This document shows, one piece after another, positions 47,292 through 57,705 of a stretch of 64,000 bases of DNA. Origin of the DNA: Acidithiobacillus sulfuriphilus (GTDB taxonomy: Bacteria > Pseudomonadota > Gammaproteobacteria > Acidithiobacillales > Acidithiobacillaceae). The notes beneath the pieces were generated by a model. It was not told the DNA's origin and searched no databases. It was given only the letters and a program-made list of their open reading frames with translations. Both the position numbers and the translations under genes were made by a program. Where the stretch lies: the NCBI RefSeq assembly GCF_003721225.1, contig NZ_RIZI01000193.1:1-64000 (forward strand). Reading direction: 5' to 3'. The first letter of the stretch is position 1. Every line of letters starts with the position of its first letter.

Positions 47292-48143
47292 TTATAATTT
47301 TTTACGTTCTGCAGCATGCACCGTATTTTCAATCAACATCGTCACCGTCATTGGACCAACCCCACCTGGTACTGGGGTGATCCAGGATGCTTTTTTCCTT
47401 ACTCCATCAAAATCGACATCTCCTACAATGCTACCATCTGGCATCCGGTTGATACCTACGTCGATGACCACTACGCCGCGCTTCACCATCTGCGGCACTA
47501 TCAGTTTTGGTTGACCAGCGGCAACGATCAGGATATCGGCTAGAATCGTGTGCTGCGCCAAGTCACGTGTTTTGATATGGCAGATCGTTATAGTTGCCTC
47601 TTTTTGTAGCAGCATAAGTGCCATTGGTTTTCCCACTATATTGCTGGCTCCAACCACTACGACGTTCTTCCCGGACACGTCTATCCCTGCCGTTTCCAGC
47701 AGTAGCTGTACACCATAAGGGGTACACGGTGGGAAAATACTATTACCCACAACCAGACCCCCTATATTGTAGAGATGAAAGCCATCTACATCTTTATCTA
47801 TGGAAATACTTTCTAATATTCGCCGCATGTTGATATGCGATGGAAGTGGAGTTTGTACTAAAATGCCGTGGATTTCAGGGTCCGCATTCAGTGCGGCGAT
47901 AGTGGATAGCACGCTCTTCTCTGTTGTGTTGGGCGGCAGGGCATGCCTAAAGGATTTGACGCCACACTCCTCGCATGCCCTGACCTTGTTATTTACATAA
48001 ACCTTTGAAGCCGGATCGTCTCCCAGTAACACCACCGCCAATCCCGGCTGAATGCCGCCTTCCAGCAAAATTGCAGCGCGTTCGCGGAGCTTCTGGCGCA
48101 GGCTTTTGGAGAGCCACTTGCCGTCCAATATTTTCGCTGTCAT
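47292..48143 (-). CDS. folD: Methylenetetrahydrofolate dehydrogenase/cyclohydrolase
   Basis: Oxidises methylene-THF to methenyl- then formyl-THF. 283 residues from the ATG at 48143 (GGAAGG 6 nt upstream); the open extension to 48263 overlaps mgsC and is rejected. LGDDPASKVYVNNKVRACEECGV with the catalytic Lys, GILVQTPLPSHI, KDVDGFH and TPVPGGVGPMTVTMLIENT are all diagnostic. In this operon it takes the C1 unit released by N-methylglutamate dehydrogenase towards PurU and formate, rather than serving only purine synthesis. Confidence 0.95.
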   Translation of the reverse strand: MTAKILDGKWLSKSLRQKLRERAAILLEGGIQPGLAVVLLGDDPASKVYVNNKVRACEECGVKSFRHALPPNTTEKSVLSTIAALNADPEIHGILVQTPLPSHINMRRILESISIDKDVDGFHLYNIGGLVVGNSIFPPCTPYGVQLLLETAGIDVSGKNVVVVGASNIVGKPMALMLLQKEATITICHIKTRDLAQHTILADILIVAAGQPKLIVPQMVKRGVVVIDVGINRMPDGSIVGDVDFDGVRKKASWITPVPGGVGPMTVTMLIENTVHAAERKKL

Positions 48144-48259
48144 TGATGACCTTCCATAAGTCGATAATTGATCATTCAGATCCCGCGCTAACCAGAGTAC
48201 TGAGAGATGGGGCGGGCCCCAGCCATCACGGTCATTCATAAGCCCTGTCATCGGCCAAT

Positions 48260-49627
48260 TCACAGGGCGTTCATTGCCCCCGGTATCCAGTTCGTACCCG
48301 CCAGGGGTATGTGGGCCATGGCGGCTGCTTCGATAGTGAGCGCCACCAGGTCCTCACGCTCCAAATGATGCACATTTTGCTTGCCGCAGGCACGGGCAAT
48401 GGTGGTAAGTTCCATATTGAGGGTTTTTAAGTAGTTTTTTACACGCCGGGCACCCACTTCTGGTTGTAGTCGCTGCTCCAGAACAGCGTCCTGGGTGGTG
48501 ATGCCTACCGGACATTGCCCGGTATGACAGTGATGGCAGAAGCCTGGTGCAGCGCCGATGGTTTCGTAGCCCTCTACGGCGGAGATATGTTCTCCATCGT
48601 GTATCCAGCTTTCACTATTGCAACCCAGGGCTACCAGCACCCCTTGACCAATGGATACCGCATCCGCGCCCATCGCCAATGCTTTGGCGACGTCTGCTCC
48701 CGTGCGGATGCCTCCGGAGACGATGAGCTGCACGGTTCCCTTCATGTTCATGTCTTCCAGAGCATCCACCGCCTGTCTCAGGGCCGCCAAAGTAGGAATG
48801 CCCACATGTTCGATAAAGCAGGTCTGAGTGGCTGCGGTACCTCCCTGCATGCCATCAACGACGACCACATCGGCACCGGAGTGGATAGCCAATTTCACGT
48901 CGTTGAAGGTGCGGGTCGCCCCTACCTTCACGTAAATGGGTTTTTCCCAGTCGGTAATCTCGCGCAACTCACGAATCTTGATGGCAAGATCGTCCGGGCC
49001 CGTCCAGTCAGGATGGCGGCAGGCCGAGCGCTGGTCCACGCCCTCGGGCAGCGTCCGCATTTTGGCTACCCTGGGGTTCACTTTTTGACCAAGCAGCATC
49101 CCGCCACCCCCAGGCTTCGCCCCTTGGCCGATCACCACCTCGATGGCATTGGCCTTACGCAGGTCATCTGGATTGAAGCCATACCGGGATGGTAGGCATT
49201 GGTATACTAAAATTTTGGAGGATGCGCGTTCCTCCAACGTCATCCCTCCGTCGCCAGTGGTAGTGGAGGTTCCCATCTCCGTAGCCGCACGGCCGAGGGC
49301 ATCCTTCACATGAGCCGACAACGCCCCAAAACTCATCCCGGCAATGGTGATGGGGATCTCCAGCGCGATGGGTTTTTTGGCGAAGCGGGTGCCGAGCATG
49401 GTTTTGGTGGTGCATTTTTCGCGGTAACCTTCCAATGGGTAGCGGGACATGGACGCGCCCAGGAAGACGAGATCGTCAAAGTGGGGGAGCCTACGCTTGG
49501 CCCCCAATCCGCGAATTTCGTATAAGCCGTGGGCAGCTGCGCGCTGGATATAATCAATAATGCTGCGATCGTAACCCCATGACTCCTCGTGGGAGAGCTT
49601 TTTCGTCGGTCTGAGCTTGTTGTCCAT
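48260..49627 (-). CDS. mgsC: N-methylglutamate synthase FMN subunit, glutamate-synthase-like
   Basis: 455 residues from the ATG at 49627 (AAGGA upstream). It matches the FMN-binding central part of glutamate synthase large subunit: GAKPGGGGMLLGQKVNPRVAKMR, VDGMQGGTAATQTCFIEHVGIPT, VSGGIRTGADVAKALAMGADAVSIGQ and a C-terminal Cys-rich stretch GFCHHCHTGQCPVGI that binds an iron-sulfur cluster. It makes N-methylglutamate from gamma-glutamylmethylamide (or glutamate plus methylamine) with MgsA and MgsB, encoded just upstream. The longer frame to 49768 is not needed. Confidence 0.93.
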   Translation of the reverse strand: MDNKLRPTKKLSHEESWGYDRSIIDYIQRAAAHGLYEIRGLGAKRRLPHFDDLVFLGASMSRYPLEGYREKCTTKTMLGTRFAKKPIALEIPITIAGMSFGALSAHVKDALGRAATEMGTSTTTGDGGMTLEERASSKILVYQCLPSRYGFNPDDLRKANAIEVVIGQGAKPGGGGMLLGQKVNPRVAKMRTLPEGVDQRSACRHPDWTGPDDLAIKIRELREITDWEKPIYVKVGATRTFNDVKLAIHSGADVVVVDGMQGGTAATQTCFIEHVGIPTLAALRQAVDALEDMNMKGTVQLIVSGGIRTGADVAKALAMGADAVSIGQGVLVALGCNSESWIHDGEHISAVEGYETIGAAPGFCHHCHTGQCPVGITTQDAVLEQRLQPEVGARRVKNYLKTLNMELTTIARACGKQNVHHLEREDLVALTIEAAAMAHIPLAGTNWIPGAMNAL

Positions 49628-49637
49628 GGCTAATTCC

Positions 49638-50336
49638 TTAATATTCCTGATCGGCGTCGACATTCCAGTGGTAGAGCGCGCGCGCCGAGGCAATGCGCTT
49701 GAATTCCTCGGGCTTATGGATGCTGAAAGTGGGGCCGCCCTGTACCAAGAGTTCGCCAATTGCGGCAAGATCGGTATCGGTCATGGCCTCTTCACGGGCA
49801 TCCGCTCCCAGAGACTTGATGCGGCCTTTGACATAAATCACCGCTTCATAAAGAGAGTCACCCAGGGCATCCCCGGCATCGCCGCAGATCACCATACGGC
49901 CCGCTTGCGCCATGAAGGCGGAGAAGCTACCTACCGAACCGCCGACCACGATGTCGCCGCCCTTCAGGGAGATGCCACAGCGCAGGCCGGCGTCGCCGTC
50001 GATCACTAACAGGCCACCATGAGCGGAGGCCCCTGCGCCATTGGAAGCGAAACCCTGCACATGGACGCGACCGCTCATCATGTTTTCCGCTACGCCGGTC
50101 CCGACGCTCCCCATGATCGTCACCGATGCCAATTGGTTCATCCCCGCTGCGTAGTAGCCCGCATGGCCAGCGATCTCCACTTCCACCGGCAGATTTAATC
50201 CTACGGCAATATTGTGCGCCCCATTCGGGTTACTAATGGTGACTTTCCTCACTCCTTTGCTGGCCGATTTCTGGTGGAGGAAAGTATTTACCTCCGTCAA
50301 GGAGGTGGTAGCAAGATCAAAATTCAGGCATTCCAT
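49638..50336 (-). CDS. mgsB: N-methylglutamate synthase GXGXG subunit
   Basis: 232 residues of the GltB C-terminal right-handed beta-helix (GXGXG domain): repeated GSVGTGVAENMMSGRVHVQGFASNGAGASAHGGLLVIDGDAG and GRMVICGDAGDALGDSLY. A structural scaffold that joins the amidotransferase and FMN subunits. It overlaps the mgsA 3' end by 13 bp, and the next gene starts 10 bp after its stop. Confidence 0.92.
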   Translation of the reverse strand: MECLNFDLATTSLTEVNTFLHQKSASKGVRKVTISNPNGAHNIAVGLNLPVEVEIAGHAGYYAAGMNQLASVTIMGSVGTGVAENMMSGRVHVQGFASNGAGASAHGGLLVIDGDAGLRCGISLKGGDIVVGGSVGSFSAFMAQAGRMVICGDAGDALGDSLYEAVIYVKGRIKSLGADAREEAMTDTDLAAIGELLVQGGPTFSIHKPEEFKRIASARALYHWNVDADQEY

Positions 50337-51232
50337 ACGTACATCTCCTCTGGGACAGGCTCGAAGATCCGGGCATGTTGAATATCTGGGAGGTGGGCCA
50401 GCGATCGGAACTCAGAGGCAATGGCGACATAGTCGTCAGTCTCCGCGACGATGGCCGGCTTGCAGGCAAAAGGGTCGCGGATCAGTGCCAGTTGGTTTGC
50501 GGTTCCTATCAGAAAGGTAAAAAATCCATCGAGCTCCTCGAAGCTTTTTTGCAGCGCCATCTCCAGACTGTCACCCTCACGCAGACGCCACTCGAGGAAT
50601 CGGCAAGCGGCCTCGGTGTCATTATCCGTCTCAAAGTGAATGCCATGGGGCTCCAGCATCCGACGAATACCATAGGGATTGGAAAGCGATCCGTTATGCA
50701 CCAGACAGAAATCTTCACCGGCGGTAAAGGGATGGGCGCGATCAGGGGTTACCGCCGATTCCGTGGCCATGCGCGTATGGCCCACCAGGTGACTCCCCTT
50801 CAGGTTGCCAAAGTGATAATGTTCCGCTACCTCGGCGGGGGTACCGACATCCTTGTAGAGATCAATACTCCGCCCAGTGGACAGGATGTGCAGCTTGGGG
50901 TGCCGCTCCTTGAGCCAGTGCTTTACCGGCTCCGGGGGGCCTGCTACCGTGATTACGGCATGGTTATTCCGCGCCTCCAGAGTGGCCTCAATACCGAGGT
51001 GCTCGCGAATTCCATGCGTCAGCCCGGCCCAGTTGAAGTCCGCCCCATCTGGCGTAGATCCGGAATAGAGGCTGATTTTACGCAGACAATCTGGCAGCAA
51101 GTCCGTAAAAACGGCGAGCCCGGCAGAATCTGGGCCACGCTCCGTCATGCCAATGAGCATGGGTACCATCCACGCGCCTAAATGCTCCCGCAAATTCGGT
51201 TTTTTGACCAATAATCCAACAATCCCACACAT
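50324..51232 (-). CDS. mgsA: N-methylglutamate synthase amidotransferase subunit
   Basis: 302 residues; the class II glutamine amidotransferase starts MCGIVGLL, so Cys2 becomes the N-terminal nucleophile after Met removal. GMTERGPDSAGLAVF and FCLVHNGSLSNPYGIRRML are diagnostic. It hydrolyses the gamma-glutamyl amide (here the methylamide) and channels the amine. Position mgsA-mgsB-mgsC, with gmaS upstream, matches N-methylglutamate operons. Confidence 0.93.
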   Translation of the reverse strand: MCGIVGLLVKKPNLREHLGAWMVPMLIGMTERGPDSAGLAVFTDLLPDCLRKISLYSGSTPDGADFNWAGLTHGIREHLGIEATLEARNNHAVITVAGPPEPVKHWLKERHPKLHILSTGRSIDLYKDVGTPAEVAEHYHFGNLKGSHLVGHTRMATESAVTPDRAHPFTAGEDFCLVHNGSLSNPYGIRRMLEPHGIHFETDNDTEAACRFLEWRLREGDSLEMALQKSFEELDGFFTFLIGTANQLALIRDPFACKPAIVAETDDYVAIASEFRSLAHLPDIQHARIFEPVPEEMYVWNA

Positions 51233-51286
51233 GGTAGGTCTCCCTCAATCGTGCTATTCCGCGCCGTGATGTGGAAAAGCGGTTTA

Positions 51287-52615
51287 TCAAAAAAATTCCA
51301 GGTAACTGGACATCTCCCAATCGGAAACATGACGCATGTACTCCACCCATTCCATGTGCTTGAGGCGCAGGAACTCATCGACCACCGGGCCGAGTGCGGC
51401 TAGCAGGGTTTCATCGGCTTCCAGGGCCAGCAATGCCTCATGCAGGTTCTGCGGCAATATGCCAATACCTTCCTTTTTCAGGTCTGCCATCGAAAGTTCA
51501 TAGAGGTTTACATTGCGGGGAGCGCCGGGATCCATGCCGCGGTCAATGCCATCCAGGCCCGCAGCAATTACCGCTGCAGTGGCGAGGTAAGGGTTACAGG
51601 CGCCATCCGGCAGGCGCAACTCCAGCCTTCCCCCCGGGATGCGGACCATGGAGGAGCGATTATTGTCGCCATAGCTGATATAAGCAGGGGCCCAGGTGGC
51701 GCCCGTGAGCGAGCGTCCGACGACAAGCCGCTTGTACGAATTGACGGTGGGGGCACAGAGGGCCGCCAATGCCGGGGCATGGGCCAAAATACCGGCTAGG
51801 AATTGGTAGGCCAATGGGGACAGCCGCAATCCCTGCGGGTCGCATTGATCCTCAAAGAGGTTTTTTTCGCCATCCCCCAGCGACATGTGGATGTGCATGC
51901 CGTTACCCGGCCGGTTAGCAAAGGGTTTGGGCATAAAAGAACAAATCAGGCCCATTTCATGCGCTATTTCGGCAGCCGCCATCTTAAAAAAAATGAACTG
52001 GTCGCAGGAGGCCAAACAATCCATAAAGGTGTAGTTGACCTCGAACTGGCCGTTGGCGTCTTCATGGTCGATCTGATACACATCAATACCAGTAGTGATC
52101 ATGCTGTCCACGAGTTGCTCCAGAAAAGCGCGGGATCTGGACAGCCCTTTATAGTCATAACAGGGCTTGGGTAGGGCATCGCTCGGGTCGCAAGGGGCGA
52201 TCTTGCCCGCAACATCTCGACGCAGCAGGGAGAACTCGGGTTCCAGGCCGGTATAGAAGATCAGACCCCGCTCACTCACACGGCTGATCTGTTTCTTGAG
52301 GGTGACTCTGGCATCGCATGCCCAGGGTTTACCCTCCACATGACCATCACAGACGATGCGAGCATATCCGGGCTGCCAAGGCACCAGAGACAGGGTGGAC
52401 AAATCCCCTACGGCCATGAAATCGGGTCCGTGAGGATCTATGCCCAAGCCCCACACCGCGAATCCCGCAAAGCCGGCGCCATTGGTGAGAATGGTCTCGA
52501 AGTGCTTCACCGGAACAGCCTTGGTTTTGGCGGTTCCGTGGACATCGACGAACTGGGCCAACACATATTTTATCTGGTTATCGGCCAGGAAATTTTTGGC
52601 TGTTTCAATATTCAT
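51287..52615 (-). CDS. gmaS: Gamma-glutamylmethylamide synthetase
   Basis: 442-residue glutamine-synthetase homologue that joins methylamine to glutamate with [56 protein letters not shown] and [16 protein letters not shown] are the GS catalytic elements. Assignment as GmaS rather than PuuA or GlnA rests on its place inside the mgd-mgs operon and on the opening [30 protein letters not shown]. It shows clear differences from the two PuuA-like enzymes elsewhere in the window. Confidence 0.92.
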   Translation of the reverse strand: MNIETAKNFLADNQIKYVLAQFVDVHGTAKTKAVPVKHFETILTNGAGFAGFAVWGLGIDPHGPDFMAVGDLSTLSLVPWQPGYARIVCDGHVEGKPWACDARVTLKKQISRVSERGLIFYTGLEPEFSLLRRDVAGKIAPCDPSDALPKPCYDYKGLSRSRAFLEQLVDSMITTGIDVYQIDHEDANGQFEVNYTFMDCLASCDQFIFFKMAAAEIAHEMGLICSFMPKPFANRPGNGMHIHMSLGDGEKNLFEDQCDPQGLRLSPLAYQFLAGILAHAPALAALCAPTVNSYKRLVVGRSLTGATWAPAYISYGDNNRSSMVRIPGGRLELRLPDGACNPYLATAAVIAAGLDGIDRGMDPGAPRNVNLYELSMADLKKEGIGILPQNLHEALLALEADETLLAALGPVVDEFLRLKHMEWVEYMRHVSDWEMSSYLEFF

Positions 52616-52630
52616 CGAGTTTCTCCGTGC

Positions 52631-53257
52631 TTAGGGTTGCGATTCATGAGCCAGTGCCTGGGCACCGGGTATTTCTGCCAGGACACGGCCTCCGCCCAAT
52701 TCTTTTGCGATGCCCAGCAGGGTTTTCCACAGATAGGGCCCATAGGTGCAGTCGGCCCACAGCAGGAAGCGGGGTACACCCTGGATCTGCTCGGGAATCA
52801 CGACCACACCCACGCCTACCATCGACGTCAGGACTACCGGATGGGCAGCGGGGCCCATGGCCGCAAAATTTACACTGCAGGTTTGCGCAAACAGATTGCG
52901 TACTGCTTGCCCGCCCAGCGCTAAAGCGAGGTCCTGGCGCAGAACGGGGTATACCCCGTCTGCGCGGGGACTGGATTTCAGCCTCGAAACGATCGTTTCT
53001 GACCCCTCTATCAAAAATTCTGAGCGGCCAAGACGGGCTATCCGGCCGTTGTGGATTTCGACCCAACTATTGGCCGGTGCCGGAACTGGTAACCCCTGGG
53101 CAGCGAGCCATTCGCCCGCACTCGGTCCCTTGCAGCCGAATCGGGGCGTAAGAGAACGATCCACCATCCACAGGGTAGCCGTTCCTTGCTGATCCTGGAC
53201 AAGCTGGTCGGGAGTTTTCCAGCCCGCCAGAGGGCTTTGGCGCAGCATAGTAGTCAT
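52631..53257 (-). CDS. mgdD: N-methylglutamate dehydrogenase gamma-like subunit (SoxG-like)
   Basis: 208 residues, the small sarcosine-oxidase-gamma-type subunit: GRSEFLIEGSETIVSRL and YPVLRQDLALALGGQAVRNLFAQTCSVNF. It partners the large MgdC subunit in N-methylglutamate oxidation. The ATG overlaps the mgdC stop as ATGA, so translation is coupled, and gmaS follows 15 bp after its stop. Confidence 0.88.
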   Translation of the reverse strand: MTTMLRQSPLAGWKTPDQLVQDQQGTATLWMVDRSLTPRFGCKGPSAGEWLAAQGLPVPAPANSWVEIHNGRIARLGRSEFLIEGSETIVSRLKSSPRADGVYPVLRQDLALALGGQAVRNLFAQTCSVNFAAMGPAAHPVVLTSMVGVGVVVIPEQIQGVPRFLLWADCTYGPYLWKTLLGIAKELGGGRVLAEIPGAQALAHESQP

Positions 53258-56163
53258 GCCTCCTCCTTTTGCTGGCGCTGCTCGGGGTCATAAAACGGGG
53301 TAGGCGTAACGCGCGCCACGACCAGACTGCCATCCGTGATGCGGATTTCGAAGGTCTGATCGGGCTTGGCCAGTTCCGGGGTGACCATAGCTAGGCCAAT
53401 ATAGGCGCAAAGGATATGGCTCCAGCCGATACTGGTAATCCGGCCGGAAATGGCCCCGTCATGGATGACGAGATGGCATTCCTGTGGGGCAGGACCGCCA
53501 TGCGCCTGATCCAGTCGAAAGCCGACCAGTCGTTGCCGCTGCGGCTGCTTGTCGACGATCTGCAGACTCCGTTGACCGATAAAGAAGGGCTTATCCATCT
53601 TGACCGCCCATCCCAAACCCGCTTCAAAGGGAGTGGTCAATCCATCGGTGTCTTGGCCAATAATCACATGCCCCTTTTCCAGACGGAGCAATCGCTGCGC
53701 CTCGACACCAAAAGGCCGAATGCCGAAGGGAGATCCGGCCGCCACCAGCGCATCCCAAAGTGCCACGCCATCTTCGGCCGGGACGTGAATCTCATAGCCC
53801 CATTCCCCAACAAAGCCAACCCGCATCAGACGGGCAGGAATGCCCGCCACCTTGCCCTCACGAATAGCGAGATAGGGGAATGCAGCAGCAGAAAGATCGA
53901 GGGTGGTCACGCGCGCCAGAACCTTACGTGACTGAGGTCCGGCGAGATTGATGGCGGCAAAGGCACCGGTATGGTTGATAATGCCGCAGGCCATCTGCCA
54001 CTGGGTGTTCAGGCGGGATAATTCCCGATAAATGGCGGTGGCACCCGAAGTGGTCGTGGTAAAATAAAAATGGTCCTCGGCCAGACGTGCCACAACCCCG
54101 TCATCGACCACCACGCCCGTCTCGTCGCACATGACCGCATAGCGGGTCATACCGATCTTCAAGTTGGCATAGCGCGAGACATACACACGTTCCAGGAATT
54201 CTGCGGCCTGAGGCCCGATGATCTCCAATTTCCCCAAAGTGCCGACATCGATGATACCGACACCATGTCGCACCATATCGACTTCTTCCCGGATGCATTC
54301 GAGACGATCCTTGTGTTGGCGAGCGTAGTACTCCGGCCGTTGCCAATCGCCGGCGCTCATAAAATACGCACCCATTGCGGCATGACGAAGATGCATGGGT
54401 GTCCGCCGCACTGGATGAAAACCACGTCCCGCTAGCAAAGCCATAGGTACCGGATGAAAAAAGGGCCGGGCAGTCGTCGTCCCCACTTCGCGCGGATGTT
54501 TGTCGACCAGTCGCGCCAAAATGCGTAGCGCATTCATATTGGAATGCTTGCCTTGGCTCGGACCCATCCCATTGGTGGTAAAGCGCTTAAGCAGTTCGAT
54601 ATTATCAAAGCCCTCCTGCACGGCATTCTCAAAGTCCTTGAGCTGCAGGTCCTCGTCGAAATCCACAAAATTCTTGCCCTGAGGATGCGCAACGATAGGC
54701 CATGGGAAACTGGAAGATTCCAATTCTACAGGGACGCTCACCGACCGCTTTTCCCCAAAACCGACATGAGCAGCGGCCGCACTGCCTGCTCGCTCGCCAT
54801 CCAGTAGACGAGCTTTGAAATCGTAGACACCATTCACGCGACCGCACGCGAACACGCCAGGAGGTAACGCATCCGGGACGAACTGTTCAACCAAATCGTC
54901 GTATCGCATGTGTGTTCCGGCCTGATAGAGGAGGTTCGCGGCGGGTGCCCAGCCGACACTCATGACTATGCCATCGCAGGGGATATCCCTTGCCGTCGCA
55001 GCATCTGCCACTCCATTGGCAAAAGCGGCGATTCTGGCACCTGCCACCCCACTGCAGCCAGGGGTCGGAAGTGCCTCGACAATGCAGGTGCCAGTATGCA
55101 TTTCCACACCTTTGGCCGCCAATTCGACCTCTGCGTCGCACGGCTGATGATGGGCACGCAAATCCACAATGGCCGCTACCATAACCCCATGGACAATAAG
55201 GTCCAGGGCCACGCGATAACCATCTGCATTGGCGCAGAGTACGACGGCCCGCTGCATAGGCCGCACCGCGTACCGGTAAATCAGCCGTTGCGCCGCAGAG
55301 CCCAGTACCACGCCCGGGAGATCGTTATTGCGAAACACGGCAGGCTGCTCAAATGAACCGGCTGCGATGACCACAGCTTCGGCACGCAGCTTAGTCATTT
55401 TTTTGTCATCGACTAGGGCTATCCAGTGATCGGTATAATAACCTGCGGCGTAAATGCCGGTGAGTAGGCGAATACGGGGGTGAGCTATTACTCGTACCAG
55501 TAGAGCCTCCGTCGCTTCCCGCTTCGCCAATTCGCCGCCGATCTGGTAGCCGCCGCTCCCTCCGGCTTGCGCATTCTCATCGACGATAACCACGTCAGCA
55601 CCCTGGTCCGCCGCAGCCAGCGCGGCGGCCAAGCCGGAAGGACCCGCGCCCACGATCAGCACCGCACAGAAAGCGTAATCCTTAGGAGTAAGCAAACGCG
55701 GTGTCGATAAATTCACTTTGCCCAGGCCGGCAAGCGTGCGGAATACACGCTCCCAACGGGGAAAAAGACGTTTACCATGAAATGCTTTGTAATAGAAACC
55801 AACGGGCAGAAATCGCGATAAATGATTCAACACCTTGGCCGGATCTTTGTTGAGCCCACCGAAGGTATTCACCGCACTGAGTTGCATCCCCATTTCCAAC
55901 AAGGTGACGTCAGCCCGAACATTGAGTTTTTGTCCCCACTGCATCATGCCATTTACGTCATGGTTGGCGAGGGAGAAGATTCCCCGGGGGCGGTGGTACT
56001 TGAAGCTGCGACCCAGCACCCTTTGACCAGAGGCCCAGAGTGCGCTGCTGATCGTGTCTCCGGCGAAACCTTGGAAATGCTTCCCCTCGAATTCAAATTC
56101 GATGGAATGCGCGCGGTCAATCCACTCGCCAGGAAGCCGCGGCAGGCGATGATTGTTCGACAT
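53254..56163 (-). CDS. mgdC: N-methylglutamate dehydrogenase large subunit (SoxA-like)
   Basis: 969 residues from the ATG at 56163 (an ATG 3 bp earlier is equally possible; GGAGG upstream). N-terminal BFD-like [2Fe-2S]/FAD part (FAGDTISSALWASGQRVLGRSFKYHRPRG), nucleotide-binding LIVGAGPSGLAAALAAADQGADVVIVDE, then C-terminal GcvT-like folate-binding domains (GVEAQRLLRLEKGHVIIGQDTDGLTTP). Oxidises N-methylglutamate and transfers the methyl carbon to THF as methylene-THF. The start overlaps the mgdB stop. Confidence 0.92.
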   Translation of the reverse strand: MSNNHRLPRLPGEWIDRAHSIEFEFEGKHFQGFAGDTISSALWASGQRVLGRSFKYHRPRGIFSLANHDVNGMMQWGQKLNVRADVTLLEMGMQLSAVNTFGGLNKDPAKVLNHLSRFLPVGFYYKAFHGKRLFPRWERVFRTLAGLGKVNLSTPRLLTPKDYAFCAVLIVGAGPSGLAAALAAADQGADVVIVDENAQAGGSGGYQIGGELAKREATEALLVRVIAHPRIRLLTGIYAAGYYTDHWIALVDDKKMTKLRAEAVVIAAGSFEQPAVFRNNDLPGVVLGSAAQRLIYRYAVRPMQRAVVLCANADGYRVALDLIVHGVMVAAIVDLRAHHQPCDAEVELAAKGVEMHTGTCIVEALPTPGCSGVAGARIAAFANGVADAATARDIPCDGIVMSVGWAPAANLLYQAGTHMRYDDLVEQFVPDALPPGVFACGRVNGVYDFKARLLDGERAGSAAAAHVGFGEKRSVSVPVELESSSFPWPIVAHPQGKNFVDFDEDLQLKDFENAVQEGFDNIELLKRFTTNGMGPSQGKHSNMNALRILARLVDKHPREVGTTTARPFFHPVPMALLAGRGFHPVRRTPMHLRHAAMGAYFMSAGDWQRPEYYARQHKDRLECIREEVDMVRHGVGIIDVGTLGKLEIIGPQAAEFLERVYVSRYANLKIGMTRYAVMCDETGVVVDDGVVARLAEDHFYFTTTTSGATAIYRELSRLNTQWQMACGIINHTGAFAAINLAGPQSRKVLARVTTLDLSAAAFPYLAIREGKVAGIPARLMRVGFVGEWGYEIHVPAEDGVALWDALVAAGSPFGIRPFGVEAQRLLRLEKGHVIIGQDTDGLTTPFEAGLGWAVKMDKPFFIGQRSLQIVDKQPQRQRLVGFRLDQAHGGPAPQECHLVIHDGAISGRITSIGWSHILCAYIGLAMVTPELAKPDQTFEIRITDGSLVVARVTPTPFYDPEQRQQKEEA

Positions 56164-56420
56164 CATTCCTCCTCCCCATATAAATAGGTGCGCACAATCT
56201 GGTCTTTTTCGGTATCGCGTTCGATAATGAACCAGGTGTTGCTTGGGGTATGGCACCACCACTCGCGCTTTACACCTGGAGCCCCATTGCAGTTGAAGAC
56301 GTAATCAGCCCACTCATCATCAGAACTGGCCACCGGGTCCGGCATGACGCGCATCTGTCCCCAGTAAAAGAATTCCGATACCGGGCGTGGACCATTGATG
56401 GGACAGTTTATGATTTTCAT
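56163..56420 (-). CDS. mgdB: N-methylglutamate dehydrogenase delta-like subunit (SoxD-like)
   Basis: 85 residues; small Cys-containing subunit like sarcosine oxidase delta: MKIINCPINGPRPVSEFFYWGQMR and NGAPGVKREWWCHTPSNTWFI. It probably binds zinc and stabilises the complex. It overlaps the mgdC start and follows mgdA by 22 bp. Confidence 0.9.
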   Translation of the reverse strand: MKIINCPINGPRPVSEFFYWGQMRVMPDPVASSDDEWADYVFNCNGAPGVKREWWCHTPSNTWFIIERDTEKDQIVRTYLYGEEE

Positions 56421-56442
56421 AAGGAATCCTCCCTAGCCCCGA

Positions 56443-57684
56443 TCAATGGCCGACCGAAGCGGCGCCCTTTTCGCCGGTGAGTGCGTAATTGCGAAAGCGA
56501 TCGAGAGAAAAGCCGGTAATCAATGGATGAGGGGTATCGGTGACCATTGTATGCGCCATGGTTTTTCCTGACACAGGCGTCGCCTTGAAACCCCATGTCC
56601 CCCAACCTGCATCCAGGTAAAAGCCTTCTATAGGAGTCTTGCCCATAATGGGTGCAAAATCGGGCGTCATGTCCGCCATCCCCGCCCATTGACGAACAAT
56701 CTTTACATGGGAGAGGAAAGGGAACAGTTCCAACATATGGGCAGCGAGCCCCTCCGTGAAATCCAGGGTGGACCGCGTAGAATGCAGCTCATAAGGATCC
56801 AGGGACGCGCCCAACACCAGCTCTCCCCGAGCAGACTGACTGATATAAACATGCAAGCTCCCGGAAACCAGAATCGGATCGAGCCATGGCTTCATCGGTT
56901 CACTCACCATCGCCTGCAGGGGGTGAATATAAATAGGGCTACGTACTCCAATCATGTCCAGGATGCGTGGCGTTGATCCCGCTACGGCACAGAGGACCTT
57001 GCTGGTGGCGATGAACCCCCGCGAGGTACGCACGCCGCTCACCCTCCCCGCCGTTACCTCTATGCCCAGCACCTCGGTCTGTTGATGGATTTGCACTCCC
57101 CGTTGATCCGCTCCACGGCCGTACCCCCAGGCCACTGCATCGTGCCGGGCGATGGCACCGGGAGCATGATAAAGAGCCCCAATGATGGGCGCATGACCAC
57201 CGCAGGACATATCCATCATGGGTATCTCGCGGCGCAACTCTTCCGGTCCCACCACTTCCGATTCTACCCCACAATGCTTATTGACTTCCGCCCGCCAGCG
57301 CATGGTGCGTAATGCTGCATCGGTATGCGCCAGGGTATAGTGACCGCGCGTTGCATAGAACAAGTTCAAATCAAAATCCTGAGACAGATCCTGCCAAAGT
57401 TTTACAGAGGTATCGTAAAACTGCACGCCTTCTGGTGTAATATAATTGGATCGAATAATGGTGGTGTTCCGCCCTGTGTTACCTCCGCCAATATAGCCCT
57501 TTTCCAGCACACAAACGTTGGTCATCCCATGATCACGCGCCAGATAATAGGCAGCAGCCAAACCATGCCCACCGGCACCAATAATCACCGCATCATAAAC
57601 CTTTTTTAACCCATCATGATGAGTAAACATTTGTGGTTCTGGGTGTTTCCCGGATGTAACAAAACGTAAGAGACGCCAAGGCAT
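56443..57684 (-). CDS. mgdA: N-methylglutamate dehydrogenase beta-like FAD subunit (SoxB-like)
   Basis: 413 residues, a DAO-family FAD protein: VYDAVIIGAGGHGLAAAYYLARDHGMTNVCVLEK near residue 29, GGGNTGRNTTIIRSNY for FAD contacts, and a C-terminal DAGWGTWGFKATPVSG. This is the dehydrogenase site that oxidises N-methylglutamate. It begins the mgdABCD-gmaS-mgsABC run, 21 bp after purU. Confidence 0.93.
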   Translation of the reverse strand: MPWRLLRFVTSGKHPEPQMFTHHDGLKKVYDAVIIGAGGHGLAAAYYLARDHGMTNVCVLEKGYIGGGNTGRNTTIIRSNYITPEGVQFYDTSVKLWQDLSQDFDLNLFYATRGHYTLAHTDAALRTMRWRAEVNKHCGVESEVVGPEELRREIPMMDMSCGGHAPIIGALYHAPGAIARHDAVAWGYGRGADQRGVQIHQQTEVLGIEVTAGRVSGVRTSRGFIATSKVLCAVAGSTPRILDMIGVRSPIYIHPLQAMVSEPMKPWLDPILVSGSLHVYISQSARGELVLGASLDPYELHSTRSTLDFTEGLAAHMLELFPFLSHVKIVRQWAGMADMTPDFAPIMGKTPIEGFYLDAGWGTWGFKATPVSGKTMAHTMVTDTPHPLITGFSLDRFRNYALTGEKGAASVGH

Positions 57685-57705
57685 CGTGACTCTCCTCGCA
57701 AGTAA